Below, in pieces: positions 17,203 through 25,794 of a DNA stretch of 64,000 nucleotides (positions within the stretch are counted from its first letter, which is position 1; each line of letters begins with the position of its first letter). The stretch covers positions 372,001 to 436,000 of the forward strand of contig NZ_CAXBBQ010000003.1 of NCBI RefSeq assembly GCF_963974575.1, read 5' to 3'. The notes below the pieces were generated by a model. It had not been told where the DNA came from and ran no database searches. It was given only the letters and a program-made list of their open reading frames with translations. The stretch comes from Sphingosinicella sp963974575. GTDB taxonomy: Bacteria > Pseudomonadota > Alphaproteobacteria > Sphingomonadales > Sphingomonadaceae. The translations under genes were made by a program, and so were the position numbers.

Positions 17203-17217
17203 ATAACACTCCGTTAT
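17203..17217. promoter_or_regulatory. Candidate LysR-type binding site (ATAAC-N5-GTTAT, T-N11-A)
   Basis: A perfect interrupted palindrome, ATAAC ACTCC GTTAT, contains the T-N11-A spacing typical of LysR boxes. It lies in the only sizeable non-coding gap (17084-17333) between the LysR gene and the TonB-receptor gene, about 120 bp upstream of the receptor start, where an activator of the operon would bind. Sequence match only. Confidence 0.45.
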
Positions 17218-17333
17218 GGGCGATTTTTCGGGTGCCGCTTGCAACCCGCTATCAGATAGATACGGAACGGCTCGAAAACGTTCGAAAGGCGGAACCTCAG
17301 TTCGGCGCCCTTATCAAATAGTTATTCTATACT

Positions 17334-18245
17334 TCATGCAGTCGCCAGGCTGTTTATATCAGAGCTGCGCGCTATGTACTGTGCAACCTCTCGCAGACCT
17401 TCTAGCGCGGGATTTGTCGGGTCCTTATGCCAAGCGAAGATCAGTTCGTAGGGATACGCATCTCCCTTGATTGGCCTGAATACTACTTGGTGCACATTTC
17501 CTCTCGCCACCCATCGGGGCACCAGAGTCACGCCGAGACCCGCATCGACAAGCGCAAGCAGCGTGTGCATTTGGGTGGCCTCCTGAGTCACATAAGGTGT
17601 AAAGGATGCAGCGGCGCACGCCGCGAGAATGATTTCAAGCACGCGTGAACGCATGGATGCCGGAAAGAGAACAAACGGTTCATTTGTTAGCATCTCGAGC
17701 GAAACGGCGCGATGCGACGCAAGCCGGTGATTTGCCGGCAGTGCGACCATAAGGGGAGCGGAGACGAAAGTTTCGCTTTCAAAATCGCCCTTGGGAAGTG
17801 GTCCGGGCATCAACCCGACATCAAGGCGGCGGTCGAGCAACGCCGCGCTTTGTTCGGCACGGGTCATGGCCTCAAGGTTCATCTCGACATCGGGAAACCG
17901 ACGCCGGAACTCCCGGACCAGAGGCGGAAGCAAGGCGCATATGCTGTTGTCCACGAAACCGAACCTGATCCGACCGCGCGTTCCGGCTCCTGCGGCCTTG
18001 GCAACCCTCACCGCTTCTTCCGCCTGCTCGAGAAGGCGGATGCATTCCGGCAGCATTTGCCGCCCCGCCTCGGTAAGCCGCACCTCGTTGCCCGATCTTT
18101 CGAACAGATCGGTTCCCAGCTCTTCTTCGAACCGCTTTATCTGCTGGCTGATCGCTGGTTGAACGACGTTCATCCGCTCTGCGGCGCGCCCGAAATGCAG
18201 GTATTCGGCCACTGCCACGAAATAGCGCACTCGCCTTAAATCCAT
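17334..18245 (-). CDS. LysR-type transcriptional regulator (BenM/CatM/CbnR-like)
   Basis: 303 aa. Winged helix at residues 1-60 (MDLRRVRYFVAVAEYLHFGR; AERMNVVQPAISQQIKRFEE) and a C-terminal substrate-binding domain (RIRFGFVDNSICALLPPLVR). This N-terminal style is that of LysR activators of aromatic catabolism. The frame is open to 18521 but the ATG at 18245 begins the conserved domain and has AAGGAC upstream. It lies 250 bp ahead of the TonB-receptor operon in the same direction and is the obvious candidate regulator, with a T-N11-A site in the gap. Inducer unknown. Confidence 0.92.
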   Translation of the reverse strand: MDLRRVRYFVAVAEYLHFGRAAERMNVVQPAISQQIKRFEEELGTDLFERSGNEVRLTEAGRQMLPECIRLLEQAEEAVRVAKAAGAGTRGRIRFGFVDNSICALLPPLVREFRRRFPDVEMNLEAMTRAEQSAALLDRRLDVGLMPGPLPKGDFESETFVSAPLMVALPANHRLASHRAVSLEMLTNEPFVLFPASMRSRVLEIILAACAAASFTPYVTQEATQMHTLLALVDAGLGVTLVPRWVARGNVHQVVFRPIKGDAYPYELIFAWHKDPTNPALEGLREVAQYIARSSDINSLATA

Positions 18246-18255
18246 TTTTTGTCCT

Positions 18256-19107
18256 TCAGAGCCTGCCATCAACCGGCGGGCGTCGCTGGCTGACAGAGAT
18301 TTTCTTCTCCGCAATTTTACCTGCGACCGCCCGCTCAGTACGCCAACCCAGTTGACCCGAAAGTGAGTTGCAGGCTTCTCGCAATAGCTTTGCCGGCTGC
18401 CCGGAAGGGTCGTCATCAAGAATTCCGACGGGGCCCACAATGGAAAGTGTCGCGAGCGGGAAACCCGCCCTATCAAGGATCGGAGCCGCCATCGCCGTGA
18501 ATTCCGAGAGCAGGAGACCACGCGCTGCTGTTACCCCGTCACGCTCGAAATCGGCTCGAAGTCGCGCAACTTCTTCGGCAATCGCATTGTCACGATATGG
18601 CCCAGTGCCCGCCGCATCGTGTTCGATCTTCAAGGCGAGATCGCACTCCGACTGGGGCAGGGTCGAGAGGAAGCAGCGCCCAACCGCCGATCTGCGCATC
18701 GGAAAGACCGTCCCCACGCGAATTTCGAGAACGGTTCTTACACGTCCGTCCACTCTGTCCACGGCAACCGGGCCGCGGTTCCCCCAAACGGTCAGGAATG
18801 CCGTGAAACCAAGACTGTCGGCAAGCCGGTGGAGTTCGCGGCGGGCAGAATGAACAATGTCGAACTGCGCAAGGGCAGAGAGGCCCAGCCCTATGATGGC
18901 GGGGCCCAGACTGTAACAGCCGCTCACGGGATCCTGCGCGACGAGCTCCGTTTTCAAAAGACTGATCAGATAGAAACGAAGGTTGTTCGGGGGAATGCCG
19001 GCAACCGCTGCGATGTGCCGCAACGGCACTGGATGACTCTCGACCGCCAGCACTCCGAGGATACGCGCGGCCGTTTCAACAGCCTGAATGCCTTTTGTTA
19101 TTTCCAT
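18256..19107 (-). CDS. IclR-family transcriptional regulator
   Basis: 283 aa from MEITKGIQAVETAARILGVL. Winged helix at about residues 5-75 (PLRHIAAVAGIPPNNLRFYL), then the IclR effector domain with FTAFLTVWGNRGPVAVDRVD and FPLATLSIVGPVG. The frame extends upstream to 19170 but that part overlaps the palindrome and lacks domain character. Divergent from the Rieske oxygenase gene, with a perfect 11-bp inverted repeat between them. Ten nt separate its stop from the LysR start, so the two regulators may be co-transcribed. IclR proteins often control aromatic ring-degradation genes. Confidence 0.92.
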   Translation of the reverse strand: MEITKGIQAVETAARILGVLAVESHPVPLRHIAAVAGIPPNNLRFYLISLLKTELVAQDPVSGCYSLGPAIIGLGLSALAQFDIVHSARRELHRLADSLGFTAFLTVWGNRGPVAVDRVDGRVRTVLEIRVGTVFPMRRSAVGRCFLSTLPQSECDLALKIEHDAAGTGPYRDNAIAEEVARLRADFERDGVTAARGLLLSEFTAMAAPILDRAGFPLATLSIVGPVGILDDDPSGQPAKLLREACNSLSGQLGWRTERAVAGKIAEKKISVSQRRPPVDGRL

Positions 19108-19149
19108 TCCATCACGCTGAGTGATTGCCCCGCGGAAAACAAGAATCAA

Positions 19150-19177
19150 AACTATATTGTTTACGTACAATATAGTT
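19150..19177. promoter_or_regulatory. Candidate IclR operator: perfect 11-bp inverted repeat
   Basis: AACTATATTGT (19150-19160), six bases TTACGT, then ACAATATAGTT (19167-19177): the arms are exact reverse complements. The AT-rich palindrome stands out in GC-rich surroundings and lies between the divergent IclR and Rieske oxygenase genes, about 35 bp before the oxygenase start, so binding could control both promoters. Confidence 0.65.
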
Positions 19178-19211
19178 GTTAACTCAAATCAATCAGAGGA
19201 GCAAGGTTGAG

Positions 19212-20258
19212 ATGTTCATTCGCGAAAGCTGGTATGTCGCCGGTTGGGCTTCAGAACTCGGGTCCGGCAATATCGCCCGAACCGTTCTCGGCGAACCGGT
19301 GTTGATTTTCCGTTCTGGCGATGGGGCGGCGGCTGCCTTGCTGGATCGCTGCCCACACCGCGCGCTACCGCTCAGCATGGGAGACGTGAAGCGGGGTATT
19401 GTGCGGTGCGCCTATCATGGAATGGAATTCGATGGGACGGGCACATGCGTCAGAATTCCAAGCCAAGACAAAATTCCGCCGAGCGCAAGAGTTCGGGCGT
19501 TCCCGCTTGTCGAACGCAATGGCCTGTTGTGGATCTGGCCGGGCGACGCCTCCCGGGCAGACAGCAGCAAGATCCCGGACCTGTACTGGCTTTCCCACCC
19601 GCATTGGGGCGCACGGGGCACGACCTTTAACGTCAAATGCAACTGGCGGCTGATCATCGACAACCTCATGGACCTGACCCACCTGACCTTCGTCCACGGG
19701 CGGACCATCGGCAATGCGGCAACGATCATCGGTGCCGAGACTCGCGCCGAACGGGCCGGCGATGCCAGCGTTCGAGTTACACGGTGGATGATGAATGCGG
19801 AGCCGCCTCCTACCTACATCCGGGCGGGCGGCTTCACTGGTCCGGTCGATCGCTGGCAGATCATTAACTTCACGCTGCCGTCTCTGGTCCGCATTGATGT
19901 GGGCGCCTGCGCCGCCGGAACAGGTGTCCGCGAGGGTAAACGCGTCGGTGGAATTGGTATGCAGAACATCAATCTCATTACACCCGAGACGGAGACCAGC
20001 AGCCATTATTTTTGGGCTCAGGCGCACGATTTCTCGCCGGATGAGGAAAGTGTCACCAATGCCATCTTCGAAGAAATCCATCGGACTTTTATGGAAGACG
20101 TCGACATCTTCGAAGCCCAGCAACACGCATTAGCGCGCGACCCATCGCGGCCCGTTGTTGACCTGGCCGCTGACCGCGGCGGTGTCCTCGTTCGGCGCCT
20201 GATTGATCGTGCGCTGCGTCAGGAAGCCACAGCAATACCTCTGCGCAATGTCGTTTGA
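19212..20258 (+). CDS. Rieske non-heme iron oxygenase, alpha subunit (VanA / O-demethylase type)
   Basis: 348 aa. Rieske [2Fe-2S] ligands in DRCPHRALPLSMG and CAYHGMEF; catalytic mononuclear-iron residues in DNLMDLTHLTFVHG, with the spacing of vanillate O-demethylase oxygenase subunits. These enzymes remove methyl groups from aryl ethers or monohydroxylate. Start at MFIRESWY: GAGG and AAGG lie upstream. Controlled presumably by the divergent IclR. No dedicated reductase or ferredoxin is encoded nearby, so electrons must come from elsewhere in the genome. Convergent with the P450 gene, 15 nt apart. Confidence 0.93.
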   Translation: MFIRESWYVAGWASELGSGNIARTVLGEPVLIFRSGDGAAAALLDRCPHRALPLSMGDVKRGIVRCAYHGMEFDGTGTCVRIPSQDKIPPSARVRAFPLVERNGLLWIWPGDASRADSSKIPDLYWLSHPHWGARGTTFNVKCNWRLIIDNLMDLTHLTFVHGRTIGNAATIIGAETRAERAGDASVRVTRWMMNAEPPPTYIRAGGFTGPVDRWQIINFTLPSLVRIDVGACAAGTGVREGKRVGGIGMQNINLITPETETSSHYFWAQAHDFSPDEESVTNAIFEEIHRTFMEDVDIFEAQQHALARDPSRPVVDLAADRGGVLVRRLIDRALRQEATAIPLRNVV

Positions 20259-20273
20259 AATCTGACGGGGGCG

Positions 20274-21530
20274 CTACCAACGGGCCTTCAGGAATGCGAC
20301 TGCCGGTAGCATGAGGTTCGGCTTGTATTGTATGATCTTGCTGTCTTCGAGCAGTTCCAGCCCCGGCAAACGATCAATGAGTGTCTCAAGTGCAATACGC
20401 GCTTCCAGGCGCGCAAGGGGGGCGCCGATACAGGCATGACTGCGGCTTCCGAAGCCGAGATGACGGTTGGCGTTCGGACGACGAATGTCGAATTGCCTCG
20501 GATCGGTAAAGATCTGGCTGTCATGGTTTGCCGACGCGAGATGGATGAAGACGAATGCGCCGGCGGGAATGGTGATGCCTGCGATCGAAACCTCTGCGGT
20601 GGTCTTTCGCATCAGACCGCGCACGGGCGAGCGGACGCGCATCGTCTCGTCAACGGCATTCGTGATCAGGGACTTGTCGCGCCGGACGGCCTCCCACTGA
20701 TCCGGATGAGTGAGCAGCAGATGGATAAGTTGCGCGATCAACACTCCGGTCGTGTCTGCCCCCGCGCCGGCAATGTTGAACACGTTCCACAACACCTCGG
20801 TGTCGTTCATTGCGGGGCTACCGTCATCCGAGCGCGCCTGAATGAAATCGGTGGTCAGGTCATCCTGGGGTTCGCACCGCCGCTCGGCGATCAATGACCG
20901 GATGTAGTCTTCGAAGGCGAAGACGCCGCGCCATGCACGTGCACGCTCTGCTTCCGGAATGTCCCAGGCTCCCGTAAGCGTGAAGATATCGTCGACCCAG
21001 TGCGCAAAATTCCGCGCGTCATCTTCCGGCGCACCAATGATCTTGCCGATGACCGCTGTCGGAATCCGCGCCGCGTAAGACCGCACGAGATCGGCTTCGC
21101 CATTGGCTTCAAAGGCATCGATCAGCTTGTGCGTAAGCTCACGAATCCATTCCTCGCGCGCAAGGATACGGCGCGGAAGAAAGGCGGGAGACATCAGTTT
21201 CTTGAGTCGCGTATGCGCGGGCGGGTCCGACATCACAAGCTGGTGATGCAAGCCGAGCTGCCGATCCCCGAATTCGCGATCGATTTCGGCAGGCCGCTCC
21301 ATACGCGGCGAAAGCACAGACGAGCTGGAATAAAGCGCGGGCTCCCCGTAGATGCGATTAACGTCCTCGTACCGTGTCACAACCCAGAAATCGAATTCGG
21401 GCGCATAGAAGACGGGTGCCTGATCGCGTGCACGGGCGAGCACCGTATACGGGTCTGCCAATTGAGCCTTCGAGAACGGCTTGAATTCCTGAAAGAGCGG
21501 CTGCTCACCCACGTCCGATACTCCTCTCAT
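20274..21530 (-). CDS. Cytochrome P450 (bacterial class I), copy 1
   Basis: 418 aa. Heme-binding loop LGFGSRSHACIGAPLAR with the Cys at about residue 366, I-helix oxygen-activation motif AGAGADTTG at about 260 and the ExxR helix ETMR. Soluble, no membrane anchor, so a ferredoxin-dependent enzyme. Start at MRGVSDVGE: its ATG overlaps the stop of the upstream P450 gene (ATGA at 21527-21530), so translation is coupled to copy 2. The frame is open to 21572. Substrate unknown; no ferredoxin or ferredoxin reductase gene is in the window. Confidence 0.93.
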   Translation of the reverse strand: MRGVSDVGEQPLFQEFKPFSKAQLADPYTVLARARDQAPVFYAPEFDFWVVTRYEDVNRIYGEPALYSSSSVLSPRMERPAEIDREFGDRQLGLHHQLVMSDPPAHTRLKKLMSPAFLPRRILAREEWIRELTHKLIDAFEANGEADLVRSYAARIPTAVIGKIIGAPEDDARNFAHWVDDIFTLTGAWDIPEAERARAWRGVFAFEDYIRSLIAERRCEPQDDLTTDFIQARSDDGSPAMNDTEVLWNVFNIAGAGADTTGVLIAQLIHLLLTHPDQWEAVRRDKSLITNAVDETMRVRSPVRGLMRKTTAEVSIAGITIPAGAFVFIHLASANHDSQIFTDPRQFDIRRPNANRHLGFGSRSHACIGAPLARLEARIALETLIDRLPGLELLEDSKIIQYKPNLMLPAVAFLKARW

Positions 21531-22825
21531 AAACCGACCTGCGGCCGCGTATCCGATGCAGGCGGGGACCAAAGAACCCGAAGGCCTTTCAGGGACGGCA
21601 CGATCAGGCTTTGCGTATAGTGGAGCGGGCCCTGGTCGGGAGCCAGTCTCAAATCCGGCAACCGGTCGAGAAGCACATCCAGCGCCTTTCGCATCTCAAG
21701 GCGTGCAAGAGGAGCGCCGAGGCAGAGCCTGCTGAGCGCGCCAAACGCCATGTGCTTGTGGATGTTGGGGCGGTGGATATCAAAACGATGCGGATCATCG
21801 AATACCGTTTCATCGCGTGAAGCAGAGCCGATATGAACGTAAACCCTTGCGCCTTCCGGGATTGCAACACCGCCCAGCTCGACCATACGCGTGGTCGTGC
21901 GAATGAGGCCGCGCACCGGCCCACGCAATCGCAGCAGTTCCTCGATCATTTGCGGCCGAAACGCGGGATTTTCACGAACTTCCCGTAACTGCTCCGGGTT
22001 GGAGAGCAGCATGTATACCATCTGGCCAATGGAGTTGGCCGTGGTATCGGTTCCTGCAGCGACCAAGCCAATCATATTGGTGACGATCTGGCGATCGCTG
22101 ATTGGCGCTCCGCCCCCCTGTGCTTCCACGAGCCTGGAGATAAGATCATGCTGCGGATTCTTACGGCGATCTTCAATGAGATCGAACACGAACGCCTCAA
22201 AGTCGACGAAGCCCATCCAGCACGCCTCCGCACGTTCGGGAGGAAGCTGGTTGGAACCGGTAAGTTCAAACCAGTTCTCGGCCCATTCCTTGAAACGGTG
22301 AGTATCTTCGCGGGGTACGCCTATGAGACGTGAAAGGACACTCACGGTCAGCGGCCATGTGAATGCGGAGACGAGGTCCGCCTCGCCGTCGGCAACAAAG
22401 CTGTCGACAAGCTGGTTGAGACGCGACACGATCCAGTCGTCCATTCCGACGAGCGCCTTCTGGAAGACAGTGACCAGAACGCGCTTGGGCGTCATGTGAT
22501 GCGGCGGATCGAGCACATTGATGTTGTTGTCGACAGGCAGCTTCCACTGCTCTCCTACGCGATCGATGACAGCCTGCGTCTTCGGGCTGAGAGGTTGATG
22601 TGCCCCGCCATTGGAAAATGTTACCATGTCCTTGTAGATCGACATCACGTCGTCCCGGCGGGTAACCACCCAAAGATCGTACTTGTCCATGTAGAACACG
22701 GGCTGTTCCGCGCGCGCAGCCGCCAGTATGGGATGAGGGTTGGAAATCTGCTCCGGATGGAGCGGATCGAAGGCCGGAAAATGCGGGCAGCCGCCGGCTT
22801 TGGGCTTCACGGAAGTCTCGCTCAT
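21527..22825 (-). CDS. Cytochrome P450 (bacterial class I), copy 2
   Basis: 432 aa. Heme loop MAFGALSRLCLGAPLAR with Cys at about residue 368; I-helix VAAGTDTTANS; ExxR in EELLRLRG. The heme loop has LSRLC where HxC is more usual. Similar in length and layout to the downstream P450 but clearly diverged, so the pair is not a recent duplication. Located between the epoxide-hydrolase-like gene (20 nt upstream) and P450 copy 1; the three form an operon on the minus strand. Confidence 0.92.
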   Translation of the reverse strand: MSETSVKPKAGGCPHFPAFDPLHPEQISNPHPILAAARAEQPVFYMDKYDLWVVTRRDDVMSIYKDMVTFSNGGAHQPLSPKTQAVIDRVGEQWKLPVDNNINVLDPPHHMTPKRVLVTVFQKALVGMDDWIVSRLNQLVDSFVADGEADLVSAFTWPLTVSVLSRLIGVPREDTHRFKEWAENWFELTGSNQLPPERAEACWMGFVDFEAFVFDLIEDRRKNPQHDLISRLVEAQGGGAPISDRQIVTNMIGLVAAGTDTTANSIGQMVYMLLSNPEQLREVRENPAFRPQMIEELLRLRGPVRGLIRTTTRMVELGGVAIPEGARVYVHIGSASRDETVFDDPHRFDIHRPNIHKHMAFGALSRLCLGAPLARLEMRKALDVLLDRLPDLRLAPDQGPLHYTQSLIVPSLKGLRVLWSPPASDTRPQVGL

Positions 22826-22845
22826 CTTGTTTCTCTTGCAATCGG

Positions 22846-23250
22846 TTATTCCACCGTGTCCCGAGCATCGCCGAGGGCCCCGAACTGGCGCTGAAAATCC
22901 CCAAGATCAAAATAATCCCGCCATTCCGCTATATATCCATCGCGAATGCGGAAACTTCCCATCAGGGGAATGGACATCCGCGCACCATCGGCACGCACGA
23001 ATTCATCGAGGCGCTCTGTCAACACGACATTTCCGCAGCCGGCGATCGCAATCGTCTTCCACTGTGCGACAAAATCTGAACCAACGCCGAAGCCGTGGGT
23101 AAACGTCCTCACCGCCGCGCGACCATTTATCGGCTCCATCGGTATATTGTGATAGAAGACGTCTTCGGCCAGCATATCGATTGCTTCATCGATGCGGCCC
23201 GCGTTGAAATGCGCGAGGAACGTTTCAACGATTTCTCTCGGCCCGGACAT
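22846..23250 (-). CDS. Limonene-1,2-epoxide hydrolase-like protein (SnoaL/NTF2 fold)
   Basis: 134 aa from MSGPREIVETFLAHF. NTF2-like fold. All five residues known to matter in limonene epoxide hydrolase have counterparts: Tyr and Asn in FYHNIPM, Arg and Asp in TERLDEF, and Asp in EWRDYFD. That argues for a working epoxide hydrolase, or a related cyclase or isomerase, acting after P450 oxidation. The frame runs up to 23379 but only the ATG at 23250 begins the domain. First gene of the operon with the two P450s. Confidence 0.85.
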   Translation of the reverse strand: MSGPREIVETFLAHFNAGRIDEAIDMLAEDVFYHNIPMEPINGRAAVRTFTHGFGVGSDFVAQWKTIAIAGCGNVVLTERLDEFVRADGARMSIPLMGSFRIRDGYIAEWRDYFDLGDFQRQFGALGDARDTVE

Positions 23251-23608
23251 CAGGACGGCGCCTTTCGGACAGCAACCCGTGTACAGTGGCCCGGCATTCT
23301 CAATCCTCCCCGTTCGCCGCCGGTCTGGAACCGGTCTGGAATATGAGCGAAGTTTCCGGACGGCCGCATATAATGTCAACTAATCAAAACTGATCATGTG
23401 ATCATTTAATCTTATTACGTACAGACTATACCCAATCATCTCTCGTGATCGCCATTTCACGATTATCTATTTGACTTGGCGCGACTTCGCATAGGACCAA
23501 TAAAGTTTCCATGCAGCATTGTGATTGTCATCGCCCAAGGCGCATACGGCCACTTTCTCATGCGGCCATGGATAAGACTCAACATCTCCGAGAGGCAGGC
23601 GGTTCGAA
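23251..23608. other. Divergent promoter region with a TGATCA palindrome
   Basis: This 358-bp gap separates the minus-strand epoxide hydrolase/P450 operon from the plus-strand SDR gene and contains no gene. Around 23375-23430 the base composition turns AT-rich, and TGATCATGTGATCA (23391-23404), two TGATCA half-sites separated by TG, lies inside it. It is a plausible operator for one or both directions; no regulator can be assigned. Confidence 0.45.
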
Positions 23609-24403
23609 ATGATCAAGGACGGCTTCCCGGCGGGTGGCGACAGGGACATCGTCCTGGTGACCGGGGCGAACAAGGGGATCGGCTTCGAAGTTGTGCGTCA
23701 GCTGGCAGAGACGGGACAGGTGGTTTTGCTCGGGGCCCGCAACAGGAAGCTCGGTGAAACAGCAACTGAACGGCTTCACGCCGAAGGGCTCGATGTCCAT
23801 CTTCTGGAAATCGATATCACCGACGGCACATCGATCGCTGTTGCCGCGGATCGGGTCCAGCGGCAGTTCGGACGCCTTGATGTTCTGATCAACAATGCCG
23901 GAATTCTTCTGGAAGGCGACTTCGACAACGCAGGAAACGAGGAAGATGTCGTTCTGCCTCTGCCCAGCAGCGTAAGCATCGACATCGTACGCCGTACTTT
24001 CTCGACGAACACCTTTGGCGCCATCGCGATGATAAACGCCTTTCTTCCCTTGCTGAGGAAGGCAAAGGCAGCACGAATTGTCAATGTCTCAAGCCGTCTC
24101 GCCAGCCTTTCCCTAGCCGACAGGGTCTGTCGGGGCAGCGATGAGACATTTCTTGCACTGCTCGCCTACAATTCCTCGAAAGCGGCCCTGAACGCCGCAA
24201 CCCTGCAGTATGCGATAGAGCTGCGCGAAAGCGGTATCCGGATCAATGCTGCCGACCCAGGCCATTGCGCAACAGACATAAATGGCCATCTCGGCGATCG
24301 CTCCCCTGCCGACGCCGCGCGTGCGATTGTCCATCTGGCAGGGTGTGATAGCGCCGGCCCAACCGGCATATTCTACGGAGAGAATGGCGCAATCGACTGG
24401 TAA
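23609..24403 (+). CDS. Short-chain dehydrogenase/reductase (carbonyl-reductase type)
   Basis: 264 aa. Cofactor motif IVLVTGANKGIGFEVVRQL with a GARNRK that suits NADP; LINNAG; catalytic Ser in VNVSSRLAS and YNSSK with intact Tyr and Lys. The TGANKGIG form and the inserted segment after the NNAG resemble CBR1-like carbonyl reductases. Divergent from the epoxide hydrolase/P450 operon, so it probably reduces or oxidises a product of those enzymes. A GAGGCAGG lies upstream of the ATG. Convergent with the XRE gene, which ends about 50 nt further on. Confidence 0.88.
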   Translation: MIKDGFPAGGDRDIVLVTGANKGIGFEVVRQLAETGQVVLLGARNRKLGETATERLHAEGLDVHLLEIDITDGTSIAVAADRVQRQFGRLDVLINNAGILLEGDFDNAGNEEDVVLPLPSSVSIDIVRRTFSTNTFGAIAMINAFLPLLRKAKAARIVNVSSRLASLSLADRVCRGSDETFLALLAYNSSKAALNAATLQYAIELRESGIRINAADPGHCATDINGHLGDRSPADAARAIVHLAGCDSAGPTGIFYGENGAIDW

Positions 24404-24455
24404 GGTAGCTCTATCCGAGCACGCGTCGAATGCAGACTTGACCGCAAAGCCAGCC

Positions 24456-24659
24456 CTAGTCGAGCAGCTGGCCTGCCTTGACCCCGAGGGCTGCTGCAAT
24501 CTTGTCGACGACGGTGATGGTGGGGTTGCGGGCGCCGCGCTCGATATCGGAGATGTAGGTCCGGTGGATGTTGGCCTCGAACGCAAAGGCCTCCTGGCTG
24601 AGGCCCTTTGCCTCGCGCAGGCGGCGGAGATTGCGACCAAGGCGTTTGCGTATGTCCAC
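24456..24659 (-). CDS. Small XRE-family helix-turn-helix regulator
   Basis: 67 aa: VDIRKRLGRNLRRLREAKGL leads into a complete HTH_3 fold (SQEAFAFEANIHRTYISDIE; TITVVDKIAAALGVKAGQLL). Size and form match controller proteins of restriction systems and phage regulators. The start is a GTG at 24657-24659 without a clear ribosome site; the frame stays open upstream. It is divergent from the PD-(D/E)XK-like gene at 24775, which it may control, and marks the switch from catabolic to defence-type genes. Confidence 0.82.
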   Translation of the reverse strand: MDIRKRLGRNLRRLREAKGLSQEAFAFEANIHRTYISDIERGARNPTITVVDKIAAALGVKAGQLLD

Positions 24660-24774
24660 GGTGCAACAAGGCACCGGTGCAGACGATCGATCTACAGACG
24701 ATGAGAGACATTCCGCTTGACTTGTGAGGTCCGTTCGAGCGTCTGTCCTGTCACTGATTGTCGACAGGGATGGC

Positions 24775-25413
24775 ATGGACGCATTCGAGGAACTCGCCGC
24801 CGACCTCTTCCGCAGCGAGGGCTGCTGGGCCCGCACCGGCGTCCGGCTGGACCTTACGCGGGAAGAGAAGCTCAGGATCGGCCGACACTCATCCCCGCGC
24901 TGGGAGATCGACCTGGTCGTCTGGAAGCCCGCCGAGCAGATGCTGCTGGCACTGGAGTGCAAGAGCTACCTCGATTCCGGCGGTGTCCATGCAGCACACT
25001 TCTTGCCCGGATCGCGTTATGCGCACCGCTACAAGCTCTTCCATGATCCCGTCCTGCGCGAGACGGTGCTCGGGCGGTTGAAGCAGCAGTTCGTCGAGAG
25101 TGGCCTCTGCACGCCAGACGCCTGTGTCCAGCTTGGCCTTGTCCACGCCCATGCCACGCCCGGCAATGCCGCGCGGCTCGCCGCGCACTTCGAGGCGGAA
25201 GGCTGGCTGTTGTTCGGCCCGGACTGGATCAGGGCCGGTCTCCGGCGTCTTGCCGAGGGCTCGTGGGAGAACAGCACAGCAGCGGTCGTGGCCAAGCTGC
25301 TGCTGCGACGCGAAGTGGCTAGCGCAGGGACAGCTTCACCGCGTCGCCGGACAGGCTTCAAGCCTGCACCGCTTAACCTCGAACCGGATCATCAACAGGG
25401 AAGTTTCTCATGA
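24775..25413 (+). CDS. Putative PD-(D/E)XK-fold nuclease-like protein
   Basis: 212 aa from MDAFEELAADLFRSEGC. A restriction-enzyme-like core is visible: RWEIDLVV (acidic residue after a strand) followed by LLALECKSYLDSGG, giving D...ExK. The N-terminus DAFEELAADLFRSEG resembles the opening helix of Mrr-like folds. A GTG start at 24724 would add 17 residues. Divergent from an XRE regulator and overlapping by 4 nt the lipoprotein gene behind it. I do not recognise a named family; nuclease activity is inference. Confidence 0.65.
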   Translation: MDAFEELAADLFRSEGCWARTGVRLDLTREEKLRIGRHSSPRWEIDLVVWKPAEQMLLALECKSYLDSGGVHAAHFLPGSRYAHRYKLFHDPVLRETVLGRLKQQFVESGLCTPDACVQLGLVHAHATPGNAARLAAHFEAEGWLLFGPDWIRAGLRRLAEGSWENSTAAVVAKLLLRREVASAGTASPRRRTGFKPAPLNLEPDHQQGSFS

Positions 25414-25712
25414 AGACCAGTCTTGTCGTTACCCTTTCTGCCGCCCTCCTGTGCAGCGCCTGCGTCTCCATGGGCACCAACTACGATCAGGACGCAGTTG
25501 CTACCCTTCAGACCGGCATGACCCGCGACGAGGTCATCGCAAGGCTCGGCAAGCCGAACTCGGTCGCAACGTTCGCAGACGGGCGTCAGCAGCTTGTCTG
25601 GGTCCACTCGAAGGGCACCATGCTTGGCGCCAGCGCCCGCTCCGTCGCGCTCGTGTTCACGCCCGATGGAAAGCTTGAAAGAACCGGACAGGCACAGACC
25701 AATATCCAGTGA
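25410..25712 (+). CDS. SmpA/OmlA (BamE-like) domain lipoprotein
   Basis: 100 aa. Lipoprotein signal peptide with lipobox LLCSAC (Cys at about residue 18), then the SmpA/OmlA fold: LQTGMTRDEVIARLGKPNSV and QQLVWVHSKG. Such small lipoproteins are anchored to the inner leaflet of the outer membrane or secreted side. A clear ribosome site (AGGGAAG) precedes the ATG, which overlaps the stop of the nuclease-like gene (ATGA). Why it follows a nuclease-like gene is unclear; the pairing may be incidental. Confidence 0.82.
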   Translation: MKTSLVVTLSAALLCSACVSMGTNYDQDAVATLQTGMTRDEVIARLGKPNSVATFADGRQQLVWVHSKGTMLGASARSVALVFTPDGKLERTGQAQTNIQ

Positions 25713-25794
25713 AAAAAGAACCGGCAGTGCCAAAAGGCATGGAGGGCATTTCCGCATCTGTAAAAGTCGAGGCCCATGTGCGATCATACACGAA

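Noticed and set aside
6200..22825. Dicamba-type degradation (O-demethylase, P450, gentisate-type cleavage)
   Set aside because: The gene types overlap with that pathway, but nothing in the sequence indicates a chlorinated substrate, and the ThDP, GMC and isomerase genes do not fit; the substrate is left open.
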